Notes: generated by a model not told the origin, from the letters alone. Counted from the first letter of the stretch, positions 45,653 to 57,712 are shown. The stretch: 64,000 nucleotides of DNA from Cryptomeria japonica (GCF_030272615.1 NC_081412.1:22722432-22786431), one strand, 5' to 3'. Made by a program: numbers and translations.

Positions 45653-48174
45653 GACAAAAGGAGGATCCTTGCGCCTTTGGGAATTCATCCCTTCAATCTT
45701 TTCCTTGAGTTTCTCATTCTCACTCTCAAGCATCTCCTTCTTCTTAATAGTTCTATTCAATTGCACCTCAATTGCCTTGACCATGTCATCTAACTCCTGG
45801 AATTATTTCTTCTTTGTAGTAGGTCCAAGGTCAATTGTGGTGACTTGATAATCCATAGGAGTGACAACATCTCTAGCCTTATCACCCATCAGGACAACCA
45901 CTTGTGCAATTCGAACACTTGTATCATCTCTAGTGATCATAGAGAACAACTTAGCCTTCTTTTGTTCCTTTTCCTTGCCAACCCTGGCTAGGAAGTCAAC
46001 AATATCTTCTATGGGTTGTACCTCTATCATCTTCTTCTTCTCCATACTTTGAAGCAACCAATCGAAAATAGTGGAAATTTTTATCCCAACTTTGAGGCTC
46101 ATATCCTAATCAAGTACTCTCAAGGCTGAAATAGAATCATCATCCATATCCTTGTCCTTAGTTAAATCTACCACATTGTTGCCCAAGTTGACCTCTAACT
46201 GAATTGTAGGGGATCCTGACTGTTCTTCTTCATCATCATGTGGTGTTAACTGTGTTGTAGCATGTAACTCCTGATTATTCTCTAATAGGATTTCCGTATC
46301 AGAATCCTATCTAGACTCATTGTCCTTCTTTGTCATATCATTTTCCTTCATAGATGAGGAAAATCATGGTGGACCGAGGAGTGTTGGAATTATGTTTCTT
46401 CTATCTTGAACTCTGACTAACAATCTCCTTGCCCTTTGCGTGTGATTCTTCAAGCATGCCCTTTCTTCTCTTGGGAGCCTGACTCTCCTCATCATTATGC
46501 ATTCTTACATTGTTGATCGTTCTTTCATCATCATTGAGAGAAGACTCCTCATTTCTCATCTTATGATAGGTAAAGGTGACCTTCAACTTTCTTAACTCAT
46601 TGACATACTTGTCCACCCATTCCCTAGAGTAATCATTAACTTCTCTCATCAATACATTCAAGTCTACCATTTCAGGTTGTGTCTAACTAGGTAACATGAT
46701 AGGCATGTCTTTCTCATTTACGTATTGTGGATGGACATAGTCACCATCATCCTGAACCTGATCTGGAATGGATAAGAGATTACACTTCCTCATGAAATCC
46801 ACTAACATATGAGACCACATCCTCTTCCTAACTGTGAGCTCATCCATGAGATTGGCCCAATAGTCCTCGATGTCGATTCTATATGTGAATCTTCCTCCCT
46901 TGATCATTACAATATTCTGAAATGGATCAAATCGATCCATGCTCTTGTAGGTTCCAAGACAATAGAACTCCGATTTTTTGATAATTGAATTAGTTGTGGC
47001 TATGGCATGGTATACCTCCAATGTCTTTCTAAGTGCAATTGGAAGATTTGTCCCTATTCTATGCTTTTCCTTTTGGAGGAAATTATACTCCAAAATTTGT
47101 CACTACCTCAAGTAAGATCATCCTATCTGTCGGATACTTAGAAAGCTCGCATGGTTCAAATTGAAATCCTTGAATCCATAGGTATGTAAGGTAGGAAACC
47201 ATATATACCATGATCCATACTTCTCAACAAGTTTAGTTGCCTCTTTGGACAATTATTTGTGGATCCCTCCTTGCAATAGTCTTGTGATGTACATGGTGAA
47301 AGCATCGTTCACCCTTCAATTTTGTGCATATGGAGTTGCGGATAACACTCATAAACTCTGTATTGTCTTGGTTCATTCCCAACTTTTCCCTTGCATATCA
47401 ATCTCGTGTACACAAAAAAATTGGCAAGTACATATACAAGGTAGGAGGTCATACCGAATGTCAGAGTTTTTTCCAAACCTCTCCACTCGAAGTCAATGTT
47501 ATCATTGATTATTTTTTTCCCATTTGATCTTTGTTCCCTTTGATATCTCTTCAATAAAATAATACATCCAATTCTCAAATAGTGCCCCTTGAGGCACTCT
47601 GATGACTCAATTGAGCAAAAGTACTAAGTCACTATACTCATCCTTGAAGTCCGAACATAGAAGTCTCTTGGGCAATCTGGAATGGTGACGCCTTGTCTTA
47701 ATGACCCACTCATTGTTCGCAACTGTCATACATGCTTCCGCTCGATCTCTTTTCAAATTTCACTAAGGCTTCATCCTTAGTTATCTCTTGCATGTTCGTA
47801 CATCTAGGGATTGCAAATACTTCTCCAACTGATTCTTCAGCTAGGTAAGCAAGTACTACTCCCTTAGGTGATCTGATCATTCTGGTTTAAGGATCATAAT
47901 GCTTTGCACATTCAATTATTAGTTCACTGCATTGGATGGATGGTGGAAAGCCAGTTGCATTGTAAATTCCACTCTTCATGATATTAGTCGATAGGGTTGA
48001 AGGAAGATGATTCTTCACTCTAAACATCCTTCGCCTCATTTGCTTCATGTCCATGTACTCCATGTTCATATCTATGACTTTCTTCCATCGGGATGATATC
48101 AACGACTCCAGTTAAAAACCCTCTTGGATAACCTTTAGTTGATGTTTCCTCCCTGCTATCTCTGCCTTAGACAT
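45653..48174 (-). pseudogene. Element G ORF, N-terminal and central part
   Basis: The likely start is ATG 48174 (MSKAEIAGRKHQLKVIQEGF). Open pieces follow at 48102-47887 (NHLPSTLSTNIMKSGIYNAT, IQCSELIIECAKHYDP), 47093-46683 (TNLPIALRKTLEVYHAIATT, GGRFTYRIDIEDYWANLMDE), 46670-46401 (basic, with APKRRKGML) and 46102-45803, then a coiled coil (MLESENEKLKEKIEGMNSQR) that reaches the insertion point. With the part beyond the solo LTR it totals roughly 1,100 codons. There are many stops and several shifts. There is no protease, RT or integrase. I do not recognise the family; it looks like the private ORF of another large non-autonomous element. Confidence 0.55.
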
Positions 48175-49194
48175 AGAACCTATATGAATTTCGAAGTTAA
48201 TAACATGACAAAAATATTTCTAATAATTCATTTTCAGAATTTTAGAATTTTTGATTTCTAATAGTTTTGTTACATTTAAAAGCTCAAAATTAGAAATTTC
48301 AATGGTAAGTAACATAAACTCTGGAAACCTCATGAATTTCAATCAAAATAGAGCACAAAACCCCTCTATAAACCCGATTTCTAGACCTGTGAGGTCTGAT
48401 CACAAAATATAAGTCTGAAGACACTTTGGTATACTAAAAAAATGGAGTATTTGAAACTCAAAAGTGTATACTAGGTCTGAAATCTGAATTTGGAGGTCTA
48501 ATTACATTAAAAAAATGACTAATTTTTTATGTCAACATTATAACAAAGTCTGATTTTCTGAGGACAGTTTGAATACACCCTCCAAAGGTCTAAAAATGTC
48601 TCTCAAAAGTCTGAAAAAACTCTGAATAAGCTCCACATTAATGGCTGGAAGTGGTCATAGCCATGGCACACCTCCACACTTAAGTTATTTTGCCTCTCTA
48701 GACTCCAAAAGGGCCATATCTGGGCACAAACAAGTGGCTGAGAATGATGTTTCAACTTGAGAATAATGTTGGTAATGGTTCTTCAAACTAGGCCAGCAAT
48801 GGTGTCCTCACATAATGTCCTCAACACTTCAATAATGGCACCCAAAACAAACTTAGGCAAAATCGCCCTTTCACCAACAATGGTGCCACAATAAATCACT
48901 TCAAATTGCTCCAAAATGTGGCACAATCAGCCACAAACAAAATCATTGCCCCCAATAATGATGGCACTACACACAAAAGTTGTCTCAATCAGTAATGACA
49001 CCCCTCAAAAAAGCTTGCAAATCCTCTCCAAAAATGGCACAACCCTACACTTGGGCAAATCTAAACCTTTCAACCAGCAATAGCACCTTCAATCAGCCAC
49101 AAACTGTCAAATCAATGGTAATATAATATAATTTTAATGTTGGTTGGGTCCTTTATTTATGTTTTCACCTTGAGAATACACCACACAAGCAACA
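48175..49194. other. Non-coding region between element G and the repeat-bearing LTR
   Basis: No gene. Clusters of TCTGAAA/AGGTCTGA words (48380-48620) and CAATAATGGCAC/CAATGGTGCC words (48750-49100) suggest short degenerate repeats of an LTR or untranslated region. I could not place the LTR start. Confidence 0.4.
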
Positions 49195-49505
49195 GGGGAT
49201 AAAAAACTTGCCTTATATCAATCTGGTGGAAAATTGATTTGCATTGGGATTCCACAATTTGTCATTAAATGCATTGCACTTGATCATTAATAATTGTGGA
49301 AAGACAAAATTATATTATTTGAGGGCACAGTTGTCATTTAAAACTTTCATCACATTAATTCCAGCCACCTGGGGGAAAATCGATCACCATTGGGATAGAT
49401 AATTTGCATTAAAATTTGCCCAACTTGCACATTATAGCCTTGAGGGGAAAATTGACCCTCATTTGGACAACAAATTTATCATCATTTCATCCATTTTGTC
49501 CACAA
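49195..49505 (+). repeat. Degenerate GTGGAAAA / CATTTGGACA repeat, left block
   Basis: Copies such as CTGGTGGAAAATTGATTTGC, TGGGGGAAAATCGATCACCA and TGAGGGGAAAATTGACCCTC, each followed within about 10 bases by ATTGGGAT or ATTTGGAC. The block continues at 52125 after the inserted element. Confidence 0.75.
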
Positions 49506-49510
49506 ATTAC

Positions 49511-52119
49511 TGTAAGAGTATTTGGGTATTTACATTTGTTTAATTATTTAAGTTCCCTTTATCTCTTTTACACTTAAGCTAACTTTAGGTGCATAATAAT
49601 TAATTCTTTTATTAATTATTATGTGCAAACCTAAGTTTTCCCTTTTAGGGTTTCTTGACCTATTAAAGGTTGAGTTCATTCTTTTATTTGTATGAAGAAG
49701 AAGGATTATTATTCACGATACATTTTTGGAGAATTGGAACTCTCATCTTTTGAGAATATTTTTCCTGTGTTTTGTGTATTCTTCAGATTATTGCTTCTTT
49801 GCTTCTCCTTGTAACAGGTTTTTCAGTTTGCACAAGATCTTCAGGCTCCTGTGGTGTTGTATTTCTCAACTGCATTATGGTATCAGAGCCTTGGGGAGTA
49901 TTTTTTCTCCAGATCCAGACCGTACAGGCCTGGCACGCCATTCAAGAAATTTTTTTTTTTGCCTTTTTACGGCATGTAGGTTGGATTTTGATTTTTTGAA
50001 AAAAAATCACAAAAAAAAATCAAAAAAATCTCAAAAGGCATTAAAAAAAAAATTGTTTTGGGGCTCCCACGGTATGCAGGGTACCGTGGGGCCCCTATTA
50101 GTGTCAGTACGGCTCCTGGTCGCTACCCAGGCCTTGGGCCCCATGCCTTCCTGGTAGCCCCAGCCCCGCCGACAACTTTCACCGGCCCGCCTCTCGCCTG
50201 CGGCCCCGCCAGCTCCCCGATCGCTGCTACTTCCTCAGCTGCCGCTCCTCTCCCCGGCTGCTACAACCTTGGCCGCTGCAAGCTCCCCAGCTGCTGCAAC
50301 CCCGCCCGCCTGTGCAGCCCGCTCCGCCCAGCCCGACCCGACCTCCTCTGCCGTCGGTCGCCGCCTGCAGCACCGCCGCCTCGGCCAGCCCAACTTGGCC
50401 GCCCTTTGCACCGTCGACTCGCTTCGCCCGGCCACCTCGACCATCGGAAACAGCAACCCGCCACCAGAGAACCACCAAGTCGCCACTGGAGCGCCGCTCA
50501 TTGGCCACTTTCGTCCGCCAGAGCCACCAGACTACCTTTTTTGCCTCTTTCAGAGGGGGGTTTGGTTTTTTGGCCTTATCTTGGGCATACGAAGTTGTTT
50601 TTTCGAAAACGAATAGGCATCGAAAAGCTGGTTTCGAGCCGGACCTCATGGTGTTGGTAATTTTTTCCAATTTTGCTATTTGACTTTGTTTTTTTTCCAG
50701 TCAAAGTGGGGTCTTGTTTTTGTACTTCAGGAGCCATAAAATGAGCATCCAAACTCCATTTTTTGAAAAGTTTATATTTTTGGAAAGCATGTGCTGTGTA
50801 CTTTCCAGCCATCTAAGTTTTATTTCTAGATTCTGCTCCGTGCAAATTTTATTTAGTTTTTTGCTTTTCAACACTCTGGTGGATATCATGGTTGTTTCAG
50901 GTCCTGGGATCTCTTCTCTGAGTAGGATGTCTCTATTTTGGTTCATGTTTCTATTTCCAATCTTCTTATCATTGTAGCTTGTATTTATGCAAACACACTG
51001 AAATAAAGTGCCATCATGAATTGTTTACTTGGAATCTTGCACTTCTTGTGCCTTGTTGTACATGCACTACTTATACAGTGCCATGAGGGGGTTGATGATT
51101 GTCTGTTGTTTGCCATCTTCCTTTGTCCAGTGAGTGTTCCTTCCATGACATTCGCCTCATGATGTGTGTCAAGTGAGTGTTCCTTCCATGACACCCTGTA
51201 CTTTTCTCAGCACCTCTGATGTTCCTGATTCGTCGTCATGTAGTTCTTCTTTGTCGTTCTTTTTAGTGTTCCTATCCCTCTCCCACTTCCCCATTATGGG
51301 GAGGTTTGTCCGGTTGGTCCTAATGCTTCCGTGGTTTGATTGATCAGCTCTTCAGCCTTTAGTGTTTGCATGCCATCTGTGTCTTCGATTTCAGTTTTTT
51401 GCCTTGTTTGCCTTCTGATTCGAGTAGTGTCATTTGAGGGCACTCATACAGATCATAGTCTTCTCTACCTAGTCATGTTCTATTTCAGTGGAGGTTCTTT
51501 AGATCAACAGTTATTCTTCGACAGAGTTTGCAGGTTCTTCATGCTTCAGTGGTGTTCTTTTCCATCTCTTTTTGGAGTAGAGTTTTTTCCCACATGGTTT
51601 TCTCTATTTCTCCAGTTTATAGAGATTTCATTGTATTTGGGTACCTGATTAGGCCTTGTTGCCGGAACCCATCTTTCTTGCTTTCAGTAGTTGTTCTAGG
51701 TTTTAGCTTCTCCCTAAGTCTAACTTAAGGGGGGGTGTTAGAGTATTCGGGTATTTACTTGATTAATTAAACAATATTTGTTTAATTATTTAAGTTCCCT
51801 TTATCTCTTTTACACTTAAGCTAACTTTAGGTGCATAATAATTAATTCTTTTATTAATTATTATGTGCAAACCTAAGTTTTCCCTTTTAGGGTTTCTTGA
51901 CCTATTAAAGGTTGAGTTCATTCTTTTCTTTGTATGAAGAAGAAGGATTATTATTCACAATACATTTTTGGATAATTGGAGCTCTCATCTTTTGAGAATA
52001 TTTTTCTTGTGTTTTGTGTGTTCTTCAGATTATTGCTTCTTTGCTTCTCCTTGTAACAAGTTTTTCAGCTTGCAGAAGATCTTCAGGGTCCCGTGGTGTT
52101 GTATTTCTCAACTCCATTA
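49511..52119 (+). mobile_element. 2.6-kb non-autonomous copia-type element, ATTAC duplication
   Basis: LTRs lie at 49511-49877 and 51736-52119, with target duplication ATTAC at 49506-49510 and 52120-52124. The primer site TGGTATCAGAGCC starts directly after the left LTR (49878), and the purine tract AAGGGGGGG precedes the right LTR. The LTRs are very similar, but the right one has 17 extra bases (ATTAATTAAACAATATT type) near its start. LTR termini are TG...TA rather than TG...CA if the duplication is taken at face value. The 1.86-kb interior has no gag or pol, so it is a small large-derivative-type element moved by another copia. Confidence 0.92.
50058..50560 (+). other. GC-rich island inside the 2.6-kb element
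   Basis: About 500 bp dominated by CCG, GCC and CCCC words in otherwise AT-rich DNA. Open frames exist on both strands in several phases (for example 200 codons at 50058-50660), all of Pro/Ala/Arg-rich low complexity, which is what such composition yields by chance. Whether it is a captured piece of a host gene or an element-specific leader cannot be told from the sequence. Confidence 0.6.
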
Positions 52120-52124
52120 ATTAC

Positions 52125-52890
52125 ATTCCAGGGGAAAATTGATGCCTATCTGGACAACTTAATTTCATCATTTCATGCAAAGGCACCTCCTAGTGGAAAA
52201 ACATCCTCCATTTGGATTCAAAACTTGTCAAAATAATCTCTAGGGGAAATTTGAACTCCATCTAGACAATAAAAGTTCATCAAAAATTCATTAATTCATC
52301 CTAGTGGAAAAATGCACCTCATCTGGACAACACAATTTTGTCCACACTTAACCCCGTCACACTCATTTTCCAACCTGATGGAAATTCAAACCTCATCTAG
52401 ACACATTGTGGCACTTAACTTGGTCATCTTCACCCTTGGTGGAAAACTGTGGGTCATCTGGACTCACCTTCCTTGTTCAATTTCGCTCAAAAGGTCTGGT
52501 GGAAAAGCAACCTCCATCGGGACAATTACAGTGGAGAATCCAGATGTATCAGTATTTTCCCCAAAAATACATGAAACTTAGTGGGAAAACACCCTCCATC
52601 GAGACAGAGTCCAATTTTCCTTCAAGACTTAGTGGAAAAAATGCCTCCCATCTAGACAACTTGTTTTTATGCCTTAATTTCATGGGGTGAATTGTTTCCC
52701 ATTGGGACTATGGCAAATTTCACACTGTAAAAGTCAAAACTTATCAAATTCTATCATTTCGCATTGGGACTCATCATTTTAACTGGATTTGGGTGGGGGA
52801 AAACGAGAATCCATTGGGATTTTGTACATATTGACTTAACTTAACCTCCTAGGAGTGAAAAGATGACTCCTATGGGGACTCTCGACACTC
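52125..52890 (+). repeat. Degenerate GTGGAAAA / CATCTGGACA repeat, right block
   Basis: About ten irregular units. Each has a CTAGTGGAAAA-like word followed 5-10 bases on by CCTCCATCTGGACA-like sequence, then a variable spacer of 20-50 bases. Clear copies begin near 52193, 52306, 52435, 52497, 52579 and 52628. With the left block there are roughly 13-14 units. Confidence 0.75.
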
Positions 52891-53239
52891 TAGCACAAAA
52901 TAACCCCAATTTGCAACACTTGGGATATATTTTACATTCAGATTGAAAACTTGTTGCAACCTCAAGGTCTAGCAAAATTTAGGATCACATAAACATTTTG
53001 ACATTTTAAAACATATGATCCTATTGACTTCAAAATTCACAATTCAAAACTTAAACCAACACATGGAAAACCTTTGGGCATGATCATTCCAAAAACGTGA
53101 CTCGGGCACTGAAAGCTCAAAATTGCCACTTGATTGCCAAAAACCCTAAACTAACAAAATGTGAAAGTAGGAAAAAGGAGGGTCCCCGTTTGCAATGGGG
53201 CAATGTGTGAAAAGGTCACAACATCTGGCGACTCCATGG
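52891..53239 (+). repeat. End of a gypsy LTR and its primer binding site
   Basis: GGGTCCCCGTTTGCAATGGG and then AAAAGGTCACAACA (to 53223) look like the end of a long Tat-type LTR, followed two bases later by TGGCGACTCCATGG (53226-53239). That resembles the TGGCGACTCC primer site common in Tat-lineage gypsy elements. It implies a plus-strand element whose LTR contains the repeat blocks above. The left LTR end and any second LTR were not found. Confidence 0.5.
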
Positions 53240-54185
53240 AAGAAATGTTCTTGAACATTTCAAGAATAGAGCTCAATCCGACTCTTAGAACCTTTAATGA
53301 ATCCTTGCACAACATAGAAAAAGGTTAGGAAACACATTTGAACGGAAGGAAGACAAATATTGTATCAAGATACTTAGTCATTGATTATCTAGGTGTGTGC
53401 AATTGCGTTCATTACCTTCACGAGACCATTGTAAAGTTAGAGGATCCATAGGAACTAGTTATGCAATTTGGCTACACTTCAAAAGCAACTTGGATAGAGC
53501 CTCGTTGCCAGTCGAACATCCATAGCCCTCATTGTAATCTCATGAATATTGCCCCACTACTAGCAAAGCATCCATAGTCTCGGTGGAGTTACTTGCATGT
53601 TCCCAAAGCCAATTTTGATATTTCATTTTCTCTTCACTTTTTTTTTTCTTTTCTTTTGATGCTATTTTCTTTTCATGCACTTTTATATTTCGTCGATTCC
53701 TTTGGCTTGTAAGCAATGAAGCTTACATGAGTTCGAGAATTACAGTGGCACTGAAGTAGGATTTAAGATTTTTACTAGCCACAATCTCGCTTGAGAAATT
53801 ACAAAGACTCAAACAAATTTAATATGTGAAATATATAATAATCAAGTGGTGTCAGCATCAAGATACAATATATGGTTTCCAATCTCGTCAAATACGAATT
53901 CTATCCTATGATACACTATACAAAAATAATCTCCAATTCTGAAGAACGTCATGAGGTATGATGCAAGAAATAGACCAAACAAAACCAATGAAACCGAGTG
54001 CATCATATCGACAACACCTCCCGCATCACAAGTGGATACCACCCAAACTAACACTAAGCAAGCCAACCTAAACCTAAAGCAAACTGGAAGCAAACCTAAA
54101 CTAAAACTAAAAGCAAATCTAAGCTAAGGCAAACCGAAAGAACCTACTCTAACTATGATATAGGGGCAGGCTTTAGAAGAAACCT
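53240..54185. other. Intergenic-like remains between two gypsy elements
   Basis: No gene. The first 150 bases may be the start of the plus-strand element. TCTTTTTTTTT-type pyrimidine tracts lie at 53630-53670, and AACCTAAACTAAAA words at 54060-54130. The rest is unassigned. Confidence 0.4.
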
Positions 54186-57100
54186 AAGGTCAGAAGTAAT
54201 GCTTGAGGAACTGTCCATTGACAAGCAACGGGACATCCTCGCCAGTTAAAGTGCTCAGCTTAAATGCATTCTCTCCCACTATCTCTGAAATTTGGTAGGG
54301 GTTTTTCCCTAGTTTGTCAAATTTATCATGATCTCCCCTTCTTTCATGGGTTTTATCTCAATATAGCACTAGGTCAAAATTTCTAAAAGTTTTTACCTGT
54401 ACTTGCCTATAAAACCATCTCTTTACTACGCCTTGGTGTTTGGCGAAATTTTCCAATGCCATGTCTCTCTTTTCTTCTAAACTCATCAATTGTGTCAATC
54501 TTGTTTGTATTCCATCTTCACCCTCCATGTAATCTTGGACAAATCTCAATGTTGAAATTCTCAGTTGTACAGGGAAAATAGGTTCTTGACCATATACCAA
54601 AAAATATGGGGAAGTCCCCAATGAACTTTTCGCTCTAGTTCTATTCGCCCAAAGGGGGAATCTCAATTGTGTGTGTGCCAATCTTTTGGATTTCTCTCTA
54701 ATAACTTCTTGGTCACACTAGCAAATTCTTATTCATAGATTCGGCTAACCCATTACCATGTGGATAATAATTTGATGAAAAATTAAGGGTTATACCATAT
54801 TCAAAAGCTCAATTTGAAAATTTCAATGATGCAAAAGTAGAACCATTATCACAAAAAAGAGCATGTGGACATCCAAACCTTGTAATGATGTTTTCCTGTA
54901 AAAATTTAATTACCATAGCTGTAGTACATAACTTTAAATCTTGAGCTTCTAACCACTAATTACAGTAATCAGTTGTAGTTAGAATGTATCTGTGTTGCAT
55001 GAAGGAAGGTGGATTAATCATACCAATAAAATCAATACCGCACAAAGAGAGGTTCGAACTCGATCACAGGTTGCAACGACATCGCTAGATTTTTCTCTTG
55101 AAAAGCAACTACCTAGCATGTGTGACATGTCTTCACATGTTCGTGAGTATCTTAGAACAAAGTAGGCCAATAATAGCCTGCTCTTAAAATTTGGTGCGCT
55201 GTAGCCAAACTTGCACCATGACCAGTCCCAAACTTGTTGTGGAAATGCTCCATAATCTGTTTTGCTTCGTCTTTGCCGACACATCGCAAATAAATTCCTT
55301 CATGATTTCTTTAATATAATACCAAGCCTTGTAGCATAAAATGTTGACTCTTCAATCTCAATGCTCTCTTCTAAGCGAGGCTCATACGAGCAGGACACTT
55401 CTGATTAAGTAAATAACAAATAATATCCTTGTACCATTCATCTGGAGTGACATCCTCGAGTGCATAGACTTGTTGGACTAATCTGGGTTCGTCCACTACT
55501 AAAGTTTGCGTTAATGCTTGACCTCTAACACGTCTCATTGATTGGATCTCATTGTCGTACTCTTGGATAGTGGCGACCCACTTTCCTCTTCTTTCTCCCA
55601 ATTCAATCTGAATAAGGAGTGTCTTGACTACTGCATCTAGCAATATGGCATAAACTTTCATCCTTAAAATATATTTCCTGAACTTCTTATTTGCTTTCAC
55701 CAAAGCATAAGCCTGTTTTTCTACGTTTGAATATCTCAACTCAACATCTTTCAACAGTGAGCTCATGAATGCTATGGGATGTTCATCTTTCTCTTCATCT
55801 CTCTGTGTAAAGATTGCAACACATGTATGCTCTGAAGCAAATGAATACAAGTAAAAGGGCCTTGTATAATTTGGACTGACTAGAATGGGGGCCTCACTAA
55901 TGGTAGACTTGATCTCTTCCAATGCTCTCTTTGCTTCTGTTGTCCATTCCATCTTGGCTTCTTTCTTCAACATTTCGTTCAATGGCCTCACTATCTCAAC
56001 AAATCAGATGATAAACTTTCTCACAAAATAGATTTTAGCGGAGGACTTCAATTCTTTCTTACTGCCTAAGAGGTTAATCTTTGATGTAGCTTCAAATCTT
56101 TTTGAATAAAAGGAAATTCCTCTTTCTGAGATAACATGTCCTAGAAATTTTCCTTCAGTGACTCCGAACATGCATTTCTTGGGATTAAGAGATATCTTGT
56201 ACTTTTTGCATCTCTAAAATACTTTTCTAGATCTTCAACATGATCTCTATTTCTTGAGAAATTTGTATTACCATCCATGTAAATAATGATGCATTTTCCT
56301 ATCAAATCTTGAAATGCGATGTCCATTGCTCTTTGGAATGTGACCCCAATGTTAATTAAGACAAAAGGCATCCTTCGATATGCAAATGTTCCCCACTTCG
56401 TGGTGAAGGTTGTCTTTAATATATCTTCATATTCTACTATCCATCACCTGGTTATTTCTTGAATATCCATCCAAAAAGGACATCATCTGTGATCCATTCA
56501 CAATCTGTAAAACCTCATCCAAGGAGGGGAGTGGGTAATTATCCTTTTTTGGCGCTCTATTAAGATTCTAAAAATCTACACACAATCTTATCTCTCCATT
56601 CTTCTTTCTAATTGAGACCAAATTGGTGACCCACGTCGAATGTCTCACGGGAAAGATAATCCTGGTTGAAAACAATTTCTTCACTTCTTGATATATGAGA
56701 TGTTCTAGCAAAAGGTTCATTGGCCTTTGTCTTTGTCTGAATGGCCTGCTATCTGGCCTTAAGGGAATTCTATGGGTAATGATAGACGTATCATATGTCT
56801 TCAAATCATCATATCCCCATGCAATTACATCAAGAAAGTATCTCATGTTCTTCAGTATGCCTTCCTTTTCACTTGGCTTGCATGCTTTCCGTATGAATAT
56901 ATTCTTAACTTATTCATTTCCCAAATTCACTGTCTCACAAGCACCTCCATTGGAGTCTTGTGGCCTATCTATTTTCATCTTATCTCGATCAAATATCCTT
57001 TCTAGCTCTATTATTTCCTTGGTAATAGTGTTTGTCTTCAAATTTAGGATGCCCTCATGATAATATTTTGCTGCTTCAGCTTCCTCTTCACCAATAATCT

Positions 57101-57442
57101 GACTTAAGAAAATATCTGAGTTAGTAAAAAAAATCTAATATATGCTTATCATCTTCAAAAATCTGGAAATTGGTAACATTATCTAGAACCAATGGAACTG
57201 AGGCTAGCTCCATTGTGAACTTCTTCAACCCTTCCATGGCAATGGGTGCCAAGGAGCTGGCAGCTTGTGCAAGTGCATCTGCCACTTGGTTGTGCGATCT
57301 ATATGCTGACTTGATATTGAAAGCATCAAAGCTCTCGATGAGGTCCCATACCCTATTGCAGTACCTTGTCAATCTTTTGTGGTGGCAAACATATTGCTTT
57401 CGCACTTGTCTTACAACGATTTCTGAATCTCCAAACACATAA
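54186..57442 (-). pseudogene. Tat-like Ty3/gypsy pol, element F
   Basis: Minus strand. It begins with a second, archaeal-type RNase H (57438-57121: FGDSEIVVRQV, RYCNRVWDLIESFDAFNIKS, HNQVADALAQAAS), then a linker. RT starts about 56846 (VIAWGYDDLKTYDTSIITHR, EIRLCVDF) and its core is at 56371-56150 (MPFVLINIGVTFQRAMDIAF). The active site reads YMDG where YMDD/YLDD is needed. RT thumb and RNase H lie at 55991-55371 (EWTTEAKRALEEIKSTISEA, HPIAFMSSLLKDVELRYSN). Integrase covers 55310-54190, frame-shifted in its zinc finger, with GTSPYFLVYGQEPIFPVQL and a final KLGKNPYQISEIVGENAFKL. Dual RNase H is a mark of the Tat lineage; the archaeal type placed before RT is, from memory, a known variant. Confidence 0.85.
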
Positions 57443-57589
57443 AATTGTTGCTTTCATTTGAATGGCTAGCAGCAATCCATGAACTAAGGATTCATATTTA
57501 GCAACATTGCTTGTAGATGGAAACTGTGAGCGGCCAAATAGGATTCATACTCAGCAACACTGTTTGTACATGGAAACTGCAATCTTCTG
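57443..57589 (-). repeat. Short tandem duplication in the archaeal-type RNase H of F
   Basis: AGGATTCATA(T/C)T(T/C)AGCAACA followed by CTTGTAGATGGAAACTG / TTTGTACATGGAAACTG occurs twice, 52 bases apart (about 57489 and 57541). Both copies encode the VAxYES-type strand of the RNase H in the minus frame. The element's pol stops at the second copy. Confidence 0.65.
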
Positions 57590-57712
57590 CTAGATCCCCA
57601 TGCAGAGCAGAGAATAAGCAAAATGCAGATCATGTTTGAGAGCTCTCCGAAAATCAGTAAGCTCTAAAGCTGGAAAAGTAGGGCCAAGATGACAAAGCCT
57701 CTGTCCTAAGAC
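57590..57712 (-). CDS. Possible exon of an unidentified gene
   Basis: A 41-codon minus-strand frame ending in TAG at 57590, directly after a splice-acceptor-like CATATTTTAG|G. It reads VLGQRLCHLGPTFPALELTD and then FRRALKHDLHFAYSLLCMGI, well-mixed residues unlike the retroelement debris around it. It abuts element F, so the gene may have been cut by F. I do not recognise the protein. It could be a chance frame. Confidence 0.3.
   Translation of the reverse strand, partial: VLGQRLCHLGPTFPALELTDFRRALKHDLHFAYSLLCMGI

Noticed and set aside
50058-50683. Overlapping open frames of 67-200 codons on both strands in the GC-rich island
   Set aside because: GC-rich DNA has few stops in all frames; the products are low-complexity Pro/Ala/Arg and no frame stands out.
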